Shown here in pieces: positions 1 to 8,838 of a stretch of DNA of 62,372 nucleotides. The stretch is from Sediminispirochaeta bajacaliforniensis DSM 16054. GTDB taxonomy: Bacteria > Spirochaetota > Spirochaetia > DSM-16054 > Sediminispirochaetaceae. The notes below the pieces were generated by a model. The model made no database searches, was not told the DNA's origin, and saw only the letters and a list, made by a program, of their open reading frames with translations. The DNA is taken from the NCBI RefSeq assembly GCF_000378205.1, contig NZ_KB899429.1, positions 1 to 62,372 of the forward strand, written 5' to 3'. A program made the position numbers and the translations under genes. Numbering within the stretch: position 1 is the first letter of the stretch; the number at the start of each line of letters is the position of its first letter.

Positions 1-1183
1 CGTAGTTAGTTATTGTAAGAACAGCCAAAAAAGGAGAAGTTCATGAACCATCCCCCCTTCTGCCCCAATCCCTATTGTCCCAACCATTTCCAGGCTGCAG
101 GACCCTGGTTCATAAAAACAGGGTCGTACCACTCAAAAACAGCTCCCCGTATTCAAAAGTTCAAATGCAAAACCTGCGGGCTCTCCTTCTCAACCCGTAC
201 CTTTAGCATCGACTACTGGACACACCGCCACATCTGTTACCACACCATTCTCTGCCACCTCGTCACCAGCTCCGGTATCAGAGACCTTTCCCGCATCCTC
301 AACGCCTCCTGCTGCACTGTTACAGATCGTATCAGGCGTCTTGCCCACCAATGTCTTGCAGCCTCGGCGTCCCTCTCCTGTAACATGGAGATAGCAGAAG
401 ACCTTGTCGCAGACGGATTTGAAAGCTTTGTCTGTTCTCAATACCTTCCGAATAACATCCATATCCTCGCAGGAAAAAAGTCTCAATTCTGGTTCCTTTC
501 CGACTATGCCCAGCTGACGAGGAAGGGGCGAATGACTGATTATCAAAAGAGGAAAAACAAACTGATCAAGGAGCATCTAAAGCTATACAAAGGAAGTGTT
601 TATCACTCCTTCCAAAGGGTGGTGGAAAAAACCCTGGAACTCCAAAACCATTCGAAGAAAAAGCTTTTGTCGCTGTACACCGATGAACATAAGCAGTACC
701 AACAGGTGATGAAGGACTTACCGGCAGTGGCGACCGGGAGAATCGAGCATCACCGAATAAGCTCGAAAAGAATCCGCGACCTACACAATCCGCTATTTAG
801 TGTAAATTACCTTGATCGGGAGATCAGGAAAGATAACTCAGACCATGTGAGGCAGACGGTTCAGTTTGCCCGGAATACAGGGAATATGATGGAGCGGCTT
901 GAAGTGTATCGGTTTTATCACAACTTCATGAAGCCGTACCGGATCAGGGGGAAGGGGGATGGGAAAGGACCGACTCATGGGCAAGTGGCAGGGATCGATG
1001 GAAGGAAGATAGCCTGGCAGCTGAGGAGTTTATTTACCCAAAGGAGGTTTTTCCTGAGAAATCAGCCTATGCCACCTTCAAGTCGGGAGCTATGGCTAAA
1101 GGGAGTGCAAACGCCACTGCGTTGGAAGGCTGACTATCTTCCCTCATATGCGTGGGCATGATAATCACCACGATTCAGGACAC
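1..1183 (+). mobile_element. Insertion sequence copy A (left end outside window)
   Basis: This is an IS carrying one transposase gene. The right terminal repeat is at 1165-1183 (tcaccacgattcaggacac) and is followed by TA. The left end is outside the window: copy B at 62257 has the matching leader, and comparison puts the left repeat of copy A about 44 bp before base 1. The full element would be about 1.23 kb. The leaders of A and B share a cgtagtta..tta..gtaagaac block and a Shine-Dalgarno. They differ at several positions, so the two copies are not a recent duplication. Confidence 0.85.
43..1161 (+). CDS. IS transposase, zinc-ribbon N-terminus, DDE type
   Basis: A 372-residue transposase. 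The N-terminus has two Cys pairs (CPNPYC near residue 7 and CKTCG near residue 46) that look like a zinc ribbon, followed by a helix-turn-helix-like region (residues about 65-105). A plausible acidic triad is Asp124 (VADGFE), Asp214 (LYTDEH) and Glu284 (MMERLEVYR); this assignment is by eye. The C-terminus (LPSYAWA) is also encoded by the remnant at 17521-17662. The start follows an aaaaaaggagaa ribosome site. The gene is intact, and the right terminal repeat begins 4 bp after the stop. I cannot assign the IS family with confidence. The zinc ribbon recalls the IS1 and IS1595 groups, but TA dinucleotides at the ends do not fit either group well. Confidence 0.8.
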   Translation: MNHPPFCPNPYCPNHFQAAGPWFIKTGSYHSKTAPRIQKFKCKTCGLSFSTRTFSIDYWTHRHICYHTILCHLVTSSGIRDLSRILNASCCTVTDRIRRLAHQCLAASASLSCNMEIAEDLVADGFESFVCSQYLPNNIHILAGKKSQFWFLSDYAQLTRKGRMTDYQKRKNKLIKEHLKLYKGSVYHSFQRVVEKTLELQNHSKKKLLSLYTDEHKQYQQVMKDLPAVATGRIEHHRISSKRIRDLHNPLFSVNYLDREIRKDNSDHVRQTVQFARNTGNMMERLEVYRFYHNFMKPYRIRGKGDGKGPTHGQVAGIDGRKIAWQLRSLFTQRRFFLRNQPMPPSSRELWLKGVQTPLRWKADYLPSYAWA

Positions 1184-1291
1184 TACCCTTTTAACAATCT
1201 CTCCCCTTTTCCCCAGACAAAGCAGAACAAATGCCCTATACCAATTGCGGAAATTCTCTCAGAGCAATACTATATCGTGGAGGAAATTTTT

Positions 1292-2158
1292 ATGAATGTG
1301 CAAAGCCTTTCTATTGTTGTCCCCGGAGGATGTCCAAACGCCTGTAAATTTTGTGTATCCCGTATGAAGGCAGATGAATACAAAGACCATATCGAACGAA
1401 ACCTTCGTTTTCGAGATCTTTATGAGCGCGATTACATGGACAGATTGGCATTTGCAAGAGACAACGGTTGCAATACGGCCATACTGACGGGAGACGGAGA
1501 ACCACTAGTAAACATAGACTTCTTAAACGACTTTGCATCCTGGAACGCCCGTCTTTCAAGCCCATTCCGCTGGCTCGAAATACAAACCTCAGGTGTCGGT
1601 CTTGATGAAGAAAAGCTACGCTGGCTTCGAAATACCATCAGGGTATCAACTATTTCACTCTCTTTATCGTCGATATTCGATAATGATGAAAATGCCAGCT
1701 ATAACGGAACACCTGAATCAAAAAAAATTGATATCAAGCGACTGACTCAGGAAATCAAACGTTACGATTTCAATTTGCGGATATCGGTCAATATGACGGA
1801 TTTTCTCGATGAAATCCCCACCCCGGCCATTTTTGAACGCCTTCAAAAGATGGGAGCCAATATGGTTACCTTTCGCCAGCTCTTCGCAGAAGGAGAGAGC
1901 GAACAAGCAGCATGGGTACGGGAACATGGAGCATCGGAACAGACACGAAAAAAAATCGACGATTATATCCTCTCACACGGATCCCCCCTCGGAATCCTCC
2001 CCACCGGCCTTATGCGCTACTCGGTCCACGACATGTCCATCGTCCATGACGGTGATTGTATGGCCAGGCAGCAAAGAGGGGCGATTCGATACCTCATTCT
2101 CCGGCCCAACTGCAAGCTTTATACCCGTTGGGACGACAGCGGCAGCATTCTGTTTTAA
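1292..2158 (+). CDS. Radical SAM protein of unknown substrate
   Basis: A 288-residue radical SAM enzyme. The cluster motif is close to the N-terminus (CPNACKFC, C-x3-C-x2-C) and is followed by the SAM-binding glycine motif in the form GDGEPL. This makes it a [4Fe-4S]/SAM enzyme that generates a 5'-deoxyadenosyl radical. No extra Cys-rich SPASM or twitch domain is visible; only a couple of scattered Cys lie near the C-terminus. The ATG at 1292 is preferred over upstream in-frame codons because a ggagg lies about 8 bases before it and the upstream residues are low-quality sequence next to the IS. The gene stands alone, 108 bp after IS copy A. I do not recognise the substrate. Confidence 0.75.
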   Translation: MNVQSLSIVVPGGCPNACKFCVSRMKADEYKDHIERNLRFRDLYERDYMDRLAFARDNGCNTAILTGDGEPLVNIDFLNDFASWNARLSSPFRWLEIQTSGVGLDEEKLRWLRNTIRVSTISLSLSSIFDNDENASYNGTPESKKIDIKRLTQEIKRYDFNLRISVNMTDFLDEIPTPAIFERLQKMGANMVTFRQLFAEGESEQAAWVREHGASEQTRKKIDDYILSHGSPLGILPTGLMRYSVHDMSIVHDGDCMARQQRGAIRYLILRPNCKLYTRWDDSGSILF

Positions 2159-2233
2159 TTTCACTATTTTCTATTGTAAAAAATGTAAACTGGAAGTAGT
2201 ATCAACCAAAATTACTTAAAAAAAGGATTGAAT

Positions 2234-2984
2234 ATGAAAAAGCTTTTCTCTGTTCTGTTAGTCATTTCTGTTATTATGTTTTCCTCCTGCAGCATGTTCG
2301 GGAATGATGATGACGACGATGATTTTGCGGGTGATGCAGCCTTCTTTGGCACCTGGGTATGGGACGATTATGAAGCCCTTCCTAATTCTGATGTCTCGGA
2401 GTTTAAATCAGATGGTACCCTTATTATTTATGAATCGTATGCACAAAACGGGGATACCGATACCATCTCGTGGTCGACATCCGGAAATGTATTGACCTTT
2501 GACTGGGGTGGCGAACACACAAACGAATACGAATATGAGATAGAAAGCAAAAATGAGATATTACTTACTTTCCTATTACGGTGATGAAGGAGAATACTCA
2601 GATGAAACAACTATTTATCGCAAAGGCTACGAACCCGGGGGATATATTCTTGATTACCCGGCCACTTCTGTTTCGGTAGGAAATCTTTATACGGGAAATT
2701 TTTCCAATGATACGCCTCAGGTTTTTAAAGTCAGCGTCACTACAGGGGAGTCGTATAAAGTCATGTGGGAAGACGATGAAGATCATGGCTCTACGACTTA
2801 CACCGGATCAATTTACACCTATGCATATCCTGGCAGTCAGTCAACTCCCTATTTTGAAGAAGAAAGTGGAGGTTATACAGATCCACAGGATATAACGGCT
2901 GTGGACGATACCCTTTATATTATCGTTTACACGTTTGAAGATGATATGATGGGATCCTTTTCTTTAAAAGTAGAGGAGCTCTGA
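2234..2984 (+). pseudogene. Lipoprotein gene split by a frameshift (lipocalin-like + PPC-like domains)
   Basis: Two overlapping frames read as one protein. The first (2234-2584) has a lipoprotein signal peptide ending VIMFSSCSMF, an Asp-rich linker and a domain with the pattern GTWVW...F..DGT typical of small lipocalin-like proteins. The second starts inside the first, lacks its own signal peptide and start region, and continues from SYYGDEGEYSDE. It carries a beta-rich domain resembling bacterial pre-peptidase C-terminal (PPC) domains: GNLYTGNF, YKVMWED, LYIIVYTFE, FSLKV. The frame change falls at about 2560-2580, near a short T run. The fused product would be about 248 residues. A sequencing error, a genuine mutation or a phase-variable gene are all possible. 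Confidence 0.65.
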
Positions 2985-3028
2985 TCTCAGAATATTAGTG
3001 CTGAAAATTTGATTTAGCTTGGCATTTG

Positions 3029-3058
3029 AACGGGCATGGAATCTTCTGTGCCCGTTTT
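3029..3058 (+). terminator. Intrinsic terminator after the lipoprotein gene
   Basis: An 8-bp stem, aacgggca pairing with tgcccgtt, closes a 12-base loop and is followed by a short T run. It lies about 45 bp after the lipoprotein stop and about 70 bp before the convergent adenosyltransferase stop, so it may serve the plus-strand transcript. Confidence 0.65.
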
Positions 3059-3129
3059 CATGATAAATATAATGTCAAGGAGCTGGAGCATATATAGTGA
3101 TAATCGGACCGAAGACAACAAGCAACTAA

Positions 3130-3690
3130 TCACCCTTGGCCAACCTGCTCCACCCACCGGGCAAGGACAAAGAGAAAATCGCTGAGCCGGTTCAGGTAGT
3201 TCTGCCCGAGGGCAAGATGGCCAAGATAACTATTTCTGATGCAGGTAACGACCCGGCGCTCGGCCCTGCGGCATACGGTCCTGGCAATATCGATCTCCGC
3301 GGAAAGGTGAGTCTGGCCGGGAACAACGAAGGCACTGCCGATGTTCGTCTTTTTCAAAAGCACAGCTTCTGAGGCTTCCAGTGTTTCCAGGTCCCGTTGG
3401 GAAAGGTGGGATATCTTCTCATAGAGTTTGTCTTTTTTGGGAGTGGCTATCTGTCCGGAAAAACGCATGAGGATGTTCTGTATTTCATGAAGCTGAGAAG
3501 AAAAGGCCGAAAGGCCGGAAACAGGCGAGGCAAAAACATCGGCCTTTACCAGGCCAAGCCAGCTTACCAGCTCATCGATATCCCCCAGGGCCTCAAAAAT
3601 AGCATCATCTTTTACCCTTCGCTCCCCGTTGAAAAGGGAACTTTCGCCCTTATCCCCACCCCTTGTGGTGACACGCTCAAATTCAATCAT
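3130..3690 (-). CDS. ATP:cob(I)alamin adenosyltransferase, PduO/MMAB type
   Basis: A 186-residue enzyme that transfers the adenosyl group of ATP to cob(I)alamin to make coenzyme B12. The N-terminal ATP-binding motif TRGGDKGESSLFNGERR is clear and is followed by ALGDIDELVSWLG. The typical C-terminal helices FVVPG...AEIDIARTVCRRAERR and LNRLSDFLFVLAR are present. The start at 3690 gives MIEFERVTTRGGDKG, the usual N-terminus; upstream in-frame residues are not family sequence. It is the last gene on the purine operon strand, 88 bp after purND, with a stable hairpin between (3705-3722). No good Shine-Dalgarno is visible. No other B12 gene is near. Confidence 0.88.
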   Translation of the reverse strand: MIEFERVTTRGGDKGESSLFNGERRVKDDAIFEALGDIDELVSWLGLVKADVFASPVSGLSAFSSQLHEIQNILMRFSGQIATPKKDKLYEKISHLSQRDLETLEASEAVLLKKTNIGSAFVVPGQTHLSAEIDIARTVCRRAERRVVTCIRNSYLGHLALGQNYLNRLSDFLFVLARWVEQVGQG

Positions 3691-3704
3691 GGTTTCATGG
3701 TATA

Positions 3705-3722
3705 ACCGGCCCGAAGGCCGGT
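3705..3722 (-). other. Perfect UUCG-capped hairpin between purND and the adenosyltransferase
   Basis: On the minus strand this reads accggcc-ttcg-ggccggt, a 7-bp GC-rich stem capped by a UUCG tetraloop. It lies 56 bp after the purND stop and ends 14 bases before the next ATG. No U run follows, so it is not a standard terminator. It could stabilise the 3' end of the purine mRNA or weaken translation of the downstream gene. Confidence 0.55.
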
Positions 3723-3778
3723 CAATCGGGTTTCGATCGAAGATAAGATCAAAGCTACCTGTTCTATGCCCATCGACC

Positions 3779-5644
3779 TTAGAACAAGCCGATATCGGAG
3801 CGAACATGCATCCCCCTAAAAGAGACCCTTTGCACCAGATCGTAGGCAGCCGTTCGCGCCGCGGCGGCATCCTCTCCCCAGGCAGTCAGGGAGAGGACCC
3901 TCCCCCCTGCCGTAACAAGCGATCCGTCAGGCTTACGCTCTGCACCGGAGACAAAGGAGACCGAATGGTCGGAGGCTGGGGGCAGCGGGGAAATAAGATC
4001 TCCACGTTCGGCAGACTCCGGATACCCTTCGGCAACGGCAACGACGGTACAGGCGTGCAGCCGCTCCTTTCCCCGGTCAGCAGCAAGGGAAGCAGGAAGA
4101 TTTCCCCTGGCACAGTCGAAAAGCAGCCGGGCAAAATCCGAGGGCAGCAGGGGCATCAGAGATTGGGTCTCAGGATCACCAAAGCGGACATTGTACTCCA
4201 ATAGCTTGGGTCCCTTTGAGGTAAGCATCACCCCGAAAAAGAGCACCCCACGAAAAAGGATGGCATCCTCGTGCAATCCCCGGAGGGTCGGAAGCAGAAT
4301 GGCTTTGGTAAAGGCCTCTTCGATGTCGGATGAAAGGCCCGGGGCCGGGGCAACACTCCCCATGCCGCCGGTGTTAAGCCCCCGATCACCGTCGAGGGCC
4401 CGCTTATGATCCCGGGCAGAGGGCAAAAGGAGGTAATCGATACCATCGGTAAGGGCAAAAAAGGAAACCTCAGGGCCGGTAAGAAGCTCTTCGATCACCA
4501 CGGTCCGCCCGGCACCACTGAAACCGCCTCCGAAACAGGTATCAAGGGCCTTTTCCACCTCCTCACGGGATGAGCAAAGCAAAACCCCCTTTCCGGCGGC
4601 AAGACCGTCCGCCTTTACCGCAACCTTCCAATCCAGAGATGCGGCATAACCGAGAGCCTTCTCCTGCTCACCTGCCAGGAAAACCTGATAATCGGCGGTT
4701 GCCACCCCGTGGCGGACCATGAAATCCTTGGCAAAGGCCTTGCTGCCCTCAAGTCGGGCACCTTCGATATTAGGCCCAAAGACGGCAAAACCCGCCTTAC
4801 GAAGCCGCATTCCAAGCCCCTCGACCAGGGGTACCTCCGGTCCCACGACCACAAGGTTCACCTCCCGACCGCGAAGCAGGTCGATAAGGGCGTCTTCATC
4901 CTCAGGCATGGGAAGATTGTCGCAGCCCTCCAGCAGGGCGGTGCCTCCGTTCCCCGGCAGCGCCGCGAGGGAGCAGATATCCTCATCCTGCAACAACTTC
5001 CAGCAGAGGGCGTGTTCCCGTCCACCCTTGCCGATCACGGCCGCACGAATTTTCGCAGCAGAGGGATGCTCTTCTCCGGCAAAAAAAGCATTGATGGTTT
5101 CCAAAAGCAGGGGCTTCTCCTCTTCTCCCACCCGGGAAGCAAGAGCTTCGGGGCTATCGCCGGAAAAAACAGGGACCCTGCGTCGTGCCAGAACCCTCCC
5201 GCTATCGATCCCGTCATCTACCAGATGAACCGAACAGCCGCTGCAACGGCATCCCGATTCGATGACCGCCCGATGCACATGCATACCGTGCATTCCCATA
5301 CCACCGAAATCGGGCAAAAGCGACGGATGAATATTGATGATCCTCCCGCGAAAGGCCTTAAGCAATGGATCGGTCAGGATCGACAGAAAACCGGCACAGA
5401 CGATGAGGTCGACCTTCCCGTCAAGGCTCTCGGCGATCTTTCGGCTCAGCACCGAGGAGCCCTCCTTTCGATCCAGAAGCAAAAGAGGGATCGAGGCTTT
5501 CTCGGCTATGGAGGCCGCCCCGGTAGACGGACGGTCCACGACAACCATGGAAATCTCAGCCTTGAGTGCGCCGGAGGCCGCTCCTTCGACGAGATAGGCA
5601 AGGGTACTCCCTCGTCCGGAGGCAAGAACCGCTATCGAAGCCAT
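3779..5644 (-). CDS. purND: PurN-PurD fusion: GAR formyltransferase + GAR synthetase
   Basis: A 621-residue fusion of two purine enzymes. Residues 1-192 are PurN (glycinamide ribonucleotide formyltransferase): GRGSTL near 10, catalytic Asn104 and His106 in INIHPSLLP, and Asp144 in VDDGIDSG. Residues 198-621 are PurD (GAR synthetase, ATP-grasp): GKGGREHAL near 206, GPEVPL, the ATP-binding KADGLAAGKGV, and NVRFGDPETQ. The join is short (EEHPSAAKIR). PurD makes GAR from phosphoribosylamine and glycine, and PurN formylates it, so the fusion joins consecutive steps. The start ATG overlaps the purM end by 13 bp. This is the last purine gene of the operon. Confidence 0.93.
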   Translation of the reverse strand: MASIAVLASGRGSTLAYLVEGAASGALKAEISMVVVDRPSTGAASIAEKASIPLLLLDRKEGSSVLSRKIAESLDGKVDLIVCAGFLSILTDPLLKAFRGRIINIHPSLLPDFGGMGMHGMHVHRAVIESGCRCSGCSVHLVDDGIDSGRVLARRRVPVFSGDSPEALASRVGEEEKPLLLETINAFFAGEEHPSAAKIRAAVIGKGGREHALCWKLLQDEDICSLAALPGNGGTALLEGCDNLPMPEDEDALIDLLRGREVNLVVVGPEVPLVEGLGMRLRKAGFAVFGPNIEGARLEGSKAFAKDFMVRHGVATADYQVFLAGEQEKALGYAASLDWKVAVKADGLAAGKGVLLCSSREEVEKALDTCFGGGFSGAGRTVVIEELLTGPEVSFFALTDGIDYLLLPSARDHKRALDGDRGLNTGGMGSVAPAPGLSSDIEEAFTKAILLPTLRGLHEDAILFRGVLFFGVMLTSKGPKLLEYNVRFGDPETQSLMPLLPSDFARLLFDCARGNLPASLAADRGKERLHACTVVAVAEGYPESAERGDLISPLPPASDHSVSFVSGAERKPDGSLVTAGGRVLSLTAWGEDAAAARTAAYDLVQRVSFRGMHVRSDIGLF

Positions 5645-6675
5645 AAACGTTCCCCCCCTTTATCGGAATCGGGGACGGCCACGACCCTGCCAATGGGATA
5701 GGCATCGATACCAGAGGCCTCGATACGGCTGCAGATACCATCAGCATCCCCAGGAGAGACGACAAGCACCATGCCGACCCCCATATTAAAGGTACGAAAC
5801 ATCTCCTCATCGCCTATGCCGAGGGAGGCCAGGTAAGCAAACACATCAGGGGTCCTGATCAGGCCGCGATCGACCTCCGCAGCCAATCCCGCAGGGATGG
5901 TCCTGGGAAGATTTTCGAAAAGCCCTCCGCCGGTGATATGGGCAACACCGTGGAGGAGCGAATCCTCGATAAGAGGACGAAGCGCCTTAACGTAGATCCT
6001 CGTCGGCTCTAAAAGCAGCTCTCCCAGACTCTTTCCGCCGATTTCCCTCCGGTAGCCGTCCTTCTTTTCATCGGCGGTGGCCATGCGGATGAGGGAAAAG
6101 CCATTGGAGTGGGGTCCGCTGGAAGCAAGGGCGATCAAGGTATCGCCAGCCCGGACTCTGGAACCGTCGATAAGTTCTTTGCGCTCCACCACACCGACGG
6201 AGAAGCCGGCAACATCGAAGTCGCCGACGCGGTAAAGCCCTGGCATCTCGGCGGTCTCCCCGCCCACAAGGGCGCATCCCGCCTGAATACAGCCGCGGGA
6301 AACACCTTCCACAACCCTGGCCATGGTTTCGGCCTCAAGCTTTCCGGTGGCAAGGTAGTCGAGGAAGAAAAGGGGCCTGGCACCGTGACAGAGGATGTCG
6401 TTGACGCACATGGCCACACAATCGATACCGACCCCTTCGAGACGATCGAGAAGGATCGCCAGTTCCAACTTTGTCCCTACCCCGTCGGTCCCCGACACGA
6501 GAACAGGTTCTTTGTAGGAGGCGGGCATGGCAAAAAGGCTGCCGAAGCTTCCCAGGCCGGCGAGAACCCCGTCACCATCCTGTCTGGTTCGATCGCAACT
6601 CTCCCTGATCAGGGAAACGGTTCGGTAGCCCTCTTCCCTGTCGACCCCGGCCTTGCGATAATCGATTTCTTTCAT
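5632..6675 (-). CDS. purM: Phosphoribosylformylglycinamidine cyclo-ligase (AIR synthetase)
   Basis: A 347-residue enzyme that closes the imidazole ring, turning FGAM into AIR with ATP. Recognised by DYRKAGVD near the N-terminus, VSGTDGVGTKL, CVNDILCHGARPLFFLDY, ALVGGETAEMPGLY, ASSGPHSNGFSLIR and HITGGGLFENLPR, in the usual order. The start at 6675 (MKEIDYRKAGVD) has a ggag about 6 bases upstream; the longer in-frame extension runs back into purF. It begins 11 bp after the purF stop and overlaps the start of purND. Confidence 0.95.
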   Translation of the reverse strand: MKEIDYRKAGVDREEGYRTVSLIRESCDRTRQDGDGVLAGLGSFGSLFAMPASYKEPVLVSGTDGVGTKLELAILLDRLEGVGIDCVAMCVNDILCHGARPLFFLDYLATGKLEAETMARVVEGVSRGCIQAGCALVGGETAEMPGLYRVGDFDVAGFSVGVVERKELIDGSRVRAGDTLIALASSGPHSNGFSLIRMATADEKKDGYRREIGGKSLGELLLEPTRIYVKALRPLIEDSLLHGVAHITGGGLFENLPRTIPAGLAAEVDRGLIRTPDVFAYLASLGIGDEEMFRTFNMGVGMVLVVSPGDADGICSRIEASGIDAYPIGRVVAVPDSDKGGERLWLR

Positions 6676-6686
6676 ATTTTTCTCCA

Positions 6687-8132
6687 CTAATCCTCCCGAC
6701 CGGGCTTCGGGGCTCCCATCGGATAGACGCCGGTAAAGCAACCGGTACAAAACCCCATTGTACCCGAGAGGGCCTGGACAAGCCCTTCAACCGAGAGAAA
6801 GGCCAAAGAATCGGCACCGACCCGTCTGGCAAGCTCCTCGATATCGTATTTATTGCTAACCAGATCCTCCCGGTAGGGTGTATCAATGCCGAAGTAGCAG
6901 GGAAAGGCCACGGGCGGGGCGGCAATTCTGATATGCACTTCGGTCGCGCCCGCCCCTTTCAGCTTCGAAACAAGGGAGCGCATGGTTGTTCCCCGGACGA
7001 TGGAATCGTCGATAAGGACAATACGCATTCCTTTGACAGCCTCTTTCAGGGCGTTGTGTTTCAAGGCGACCCGTCGCTCCCTGTCGTCCTGACTCGGAGC
7101 GATAAAGGAGCGTCCCACATAGCGATTCTTTACCAGGGACATGCCGTAGGGAATGCCTGAAGCCTCGCTGAAACCGGCGGCCGCCGGGATCCCGGAATCG
7201 GGGACACCGGTGACAAGATCGGCCTTTACCGGGGCTTCCTTAAAAAGTTGGCGACCGGAACGTACCCTGGCACCGTAGACGCCGATGCCGTCGATAACCG
7301 AATCCGGCCGGGCAAAGTAGATGTATTCGAAGCTGCAGGTCCGCGTCTCGGTTTTTTCTTCCTGATTGCTGCCGGCAATACCTTCACCATCGGCCACAAT
7401 GATTTCTCCCGGTTCAACATCCCGCAGAAATTTTGCTCCTATGGCATCGAGAGCACAGGTTTCAGAGGAAACCACCCAATACTCCTCAAGTTCTCCCACA
7501 CAGAGGGGGCGAATTCCGTTTTTATCCCGCGCCGCAATCAATTTGCCGTCGGCAAGCACCGCCAAGGCATAGGAGCCCTGGACCGTTCGGACCGCATCCC
7601 TGACAGCCTCGAGGGCGCTCTTTTTTGCAAGACTCCTGGCAATCAGGTTGAGCATCACCTCCGAATCACTTTGCGTGCGAAAAACACTCCCGCCTTCCTC
7701 AAGAAGTTCCCGAAGAAGCTGAGAATTTACCAAATTCCCGTTATGTGCCAGGGCAACCGCCCCTTTTTTCGTGTGAGCAACCAGAGGTTGAGCATTTTCG
7801 ACCCCGCTTCCCCCGGTTGTGGAATACCGAACATGGCCGAGAGCGACGGTCGAACCCTCTCTGTCGAGTTTCAGGACCTCTCCCGAATCGATCAAAGAGG
7901 CGACAAGCCCTGCAGACTTTGCCACCTCGATTCGAGCAGGATCCTCAAATCCACCCAGAATAATCCCCGAGCTTTCCTGACCACGATGCTGGAGAGCCGT
8001 AAGGCCTCCCAGCACCACATGCACGGGATCGACGGAAGGAGCGAAATCTTTTTTTGCGCAGACGGCGAATACCCCGCATTCTTCGTGCAGCTTATCATCC
8101 GCAGCTTCCGCCGAAGCAAAAAGACTATTCAC
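6687..8132 (-). CDS. purF: Amidophosphoribosyltransferase
   Basis: A 481-residue enzyme for the first committed purine step, PRPP + glutamine to phosphoribosylamine. The mature N-terminal nucleophile is Cys19 in HEECGVFAV, preceded by an 18-residue propeptide as in the Bacillus-type enzymes. Glutaminase residues ([17 protein letters not shown]) and the PRPP-binding loop ([14 protein letters not shown]) are present. The C-terminal [12 protein letters not shown] fits the class with a structural [4Fe-4S] cluster. The start is taken as GTG at 8132 because ggag lies 7 bases upstream and this gives a normal propeptide; it overlaps the purC end by 8 bp. Confidence 0.93.
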   Translation of the reverse strand: MNSLFASAEAADDKLHEECGVFAVCAKKDFAPSVDPVHVVLGGLTALQHRGQESSGIILGGFEDPARIEVAKSAGLVASLIDSGEVLKLDREGSTVALGHVRYSTTGGSGVENAQPLVAHTKKGAVALAHNGNLVNSQLLRELLEEGGSVFRTQSDSEVMLNLIARSLAKKSALEAVRDAVRTVQGSYALAVLADGKLIAARDKNGIRPLCVGELEEYWVVSSETCALDAIGAKFLRDVEPGEIIVADGEGIAGSNQEEKTETRTCSFEYIYFARPDSVIDGIGVYGARVRSGRQLFKEAPVKADLVTGVPDSGIPAAAGFSEASGIPYGMSLVKNRYVGRSFIAPSQDDRERRVALKHNALKEAVKGMRIVLIDDSIVRGTTMRSLVSKLKGAGATEVHIRIAAPPVAFPCYFGIDTPYREDLVSNKYDIEELARRVGADSLAFLSVEGLVQALSGTMGFCTGCFTGVYPMGAPKPGRED

Positions 8133-8838
8133 CAGCGTTCTCCATGCGGGAAAGAACCTCATGATAGGCATCTTCCACAGAACCAAGATCTCGTCGGAAG
8201 CGATCCTTGTCAAGCTTCTTTCCGGTGGCGGCGTCCCAGAAGCGACAGGTATCGGGACTGATCTCATCGGCGAGCAACAGCTTACCATCACTGGTTTTGC
8301 CGAACTCCAGCTTAAAATCGATCAGGGTAATACCGATCTTCAGGAAAAAGGCGCTCAGCACCTCGTTTACCTTTGCGGCCATGTTGTAGATCGCCTTCAG
8401 CTCGTCAAAAGTGGTCAGGCCGATGGCAACGGCATGGTGATCATTAATAAGAGGATCCCCAAGGTCGTCGTTTTTATAGCTGATTTCGAAAACCGTGGTC
8501 TTGAGTTCGGTTCCCTCCTTAAGGCCCAGTCGCTTTGCCATGCTTCCCGCCGCCTTGTTACGGACAATCACCTCAACCGGTACGATCTCTACCTTACGGC
8601 AGAGCTGCTCCCGGGGACTGATCTTTTCGATAAAGTGGTTTTCAACACCATTTTTCGCAAGCAGGGTAAAAAGGAGCGTGGTGATGGCATTATTCATCTC
8701 TCCCTTTCCGGTGATCGTTCCCTTTTTCTCTCCATTGAATGCGGTTGCATCGTCCTTATATTCTACCAGTACAACCTCGGCATCATCGGTGGCGTACAAC
8801 TTTTTGGCTTTTCCCTCATACAGCAGTTTTCCTTTCAT
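8125..8838 (-). CDS. purC: SAICAR synthetase
   Basis: A 237-residue phosphoribosylaminoimidazole-succinocarboxamide synthase, which joins aspartate to CAIR with ATP. Recognised by [15 protein letters not shown] at the N-terminus, [14 protein letters not shown], the [12 protein letters not shown] segment and [14 protein letters not shown] near the C-terminus. Length is normal for the short bacterial form. The start codon overlaps the purE stop (ATGA), indicating translational coupling. Confidence 0.95.
   Translation of the reverse strand: MKGKLLYEGKAKKLYATDDAEVVLVEYKDDATAFNGEKKGTITGKGEMNNAITTLLFTLLAKNGVENHFIEKISPREQLCRKVEIVPVEVIVRNKAAGSMAKRLGLKEGTELKTTVFEISYKNDDLGDPLINDHHAVAIGLTTFDELKAIYNMAAKVNEVLSAFFLKIGITLIDFKLEFGKTSDGKLLLADEISPDTCRFWDAATGKKLDKDRFRRDLGSVEDAYHEVLSRMENAGE

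Noticed and set aside
1245-1273. Promoter ttgcgg-17-tactat for the radical SAM gene
   Set aside because: The start point would fall on the ribosome site at 1279-1283, leaving no usable leader.
2228-2984. Programmed ribosomal frameshift in the lipoprotein gene
   Set aside because: No slippery heptamer with a downstream structure is evident, so mutation or error is simpler.
3691-3778. Cobalamin riboswitch before the adenosyltransferase
   Set aside because: The gap is only 88 bp and lacks a B12-box-like sequence.
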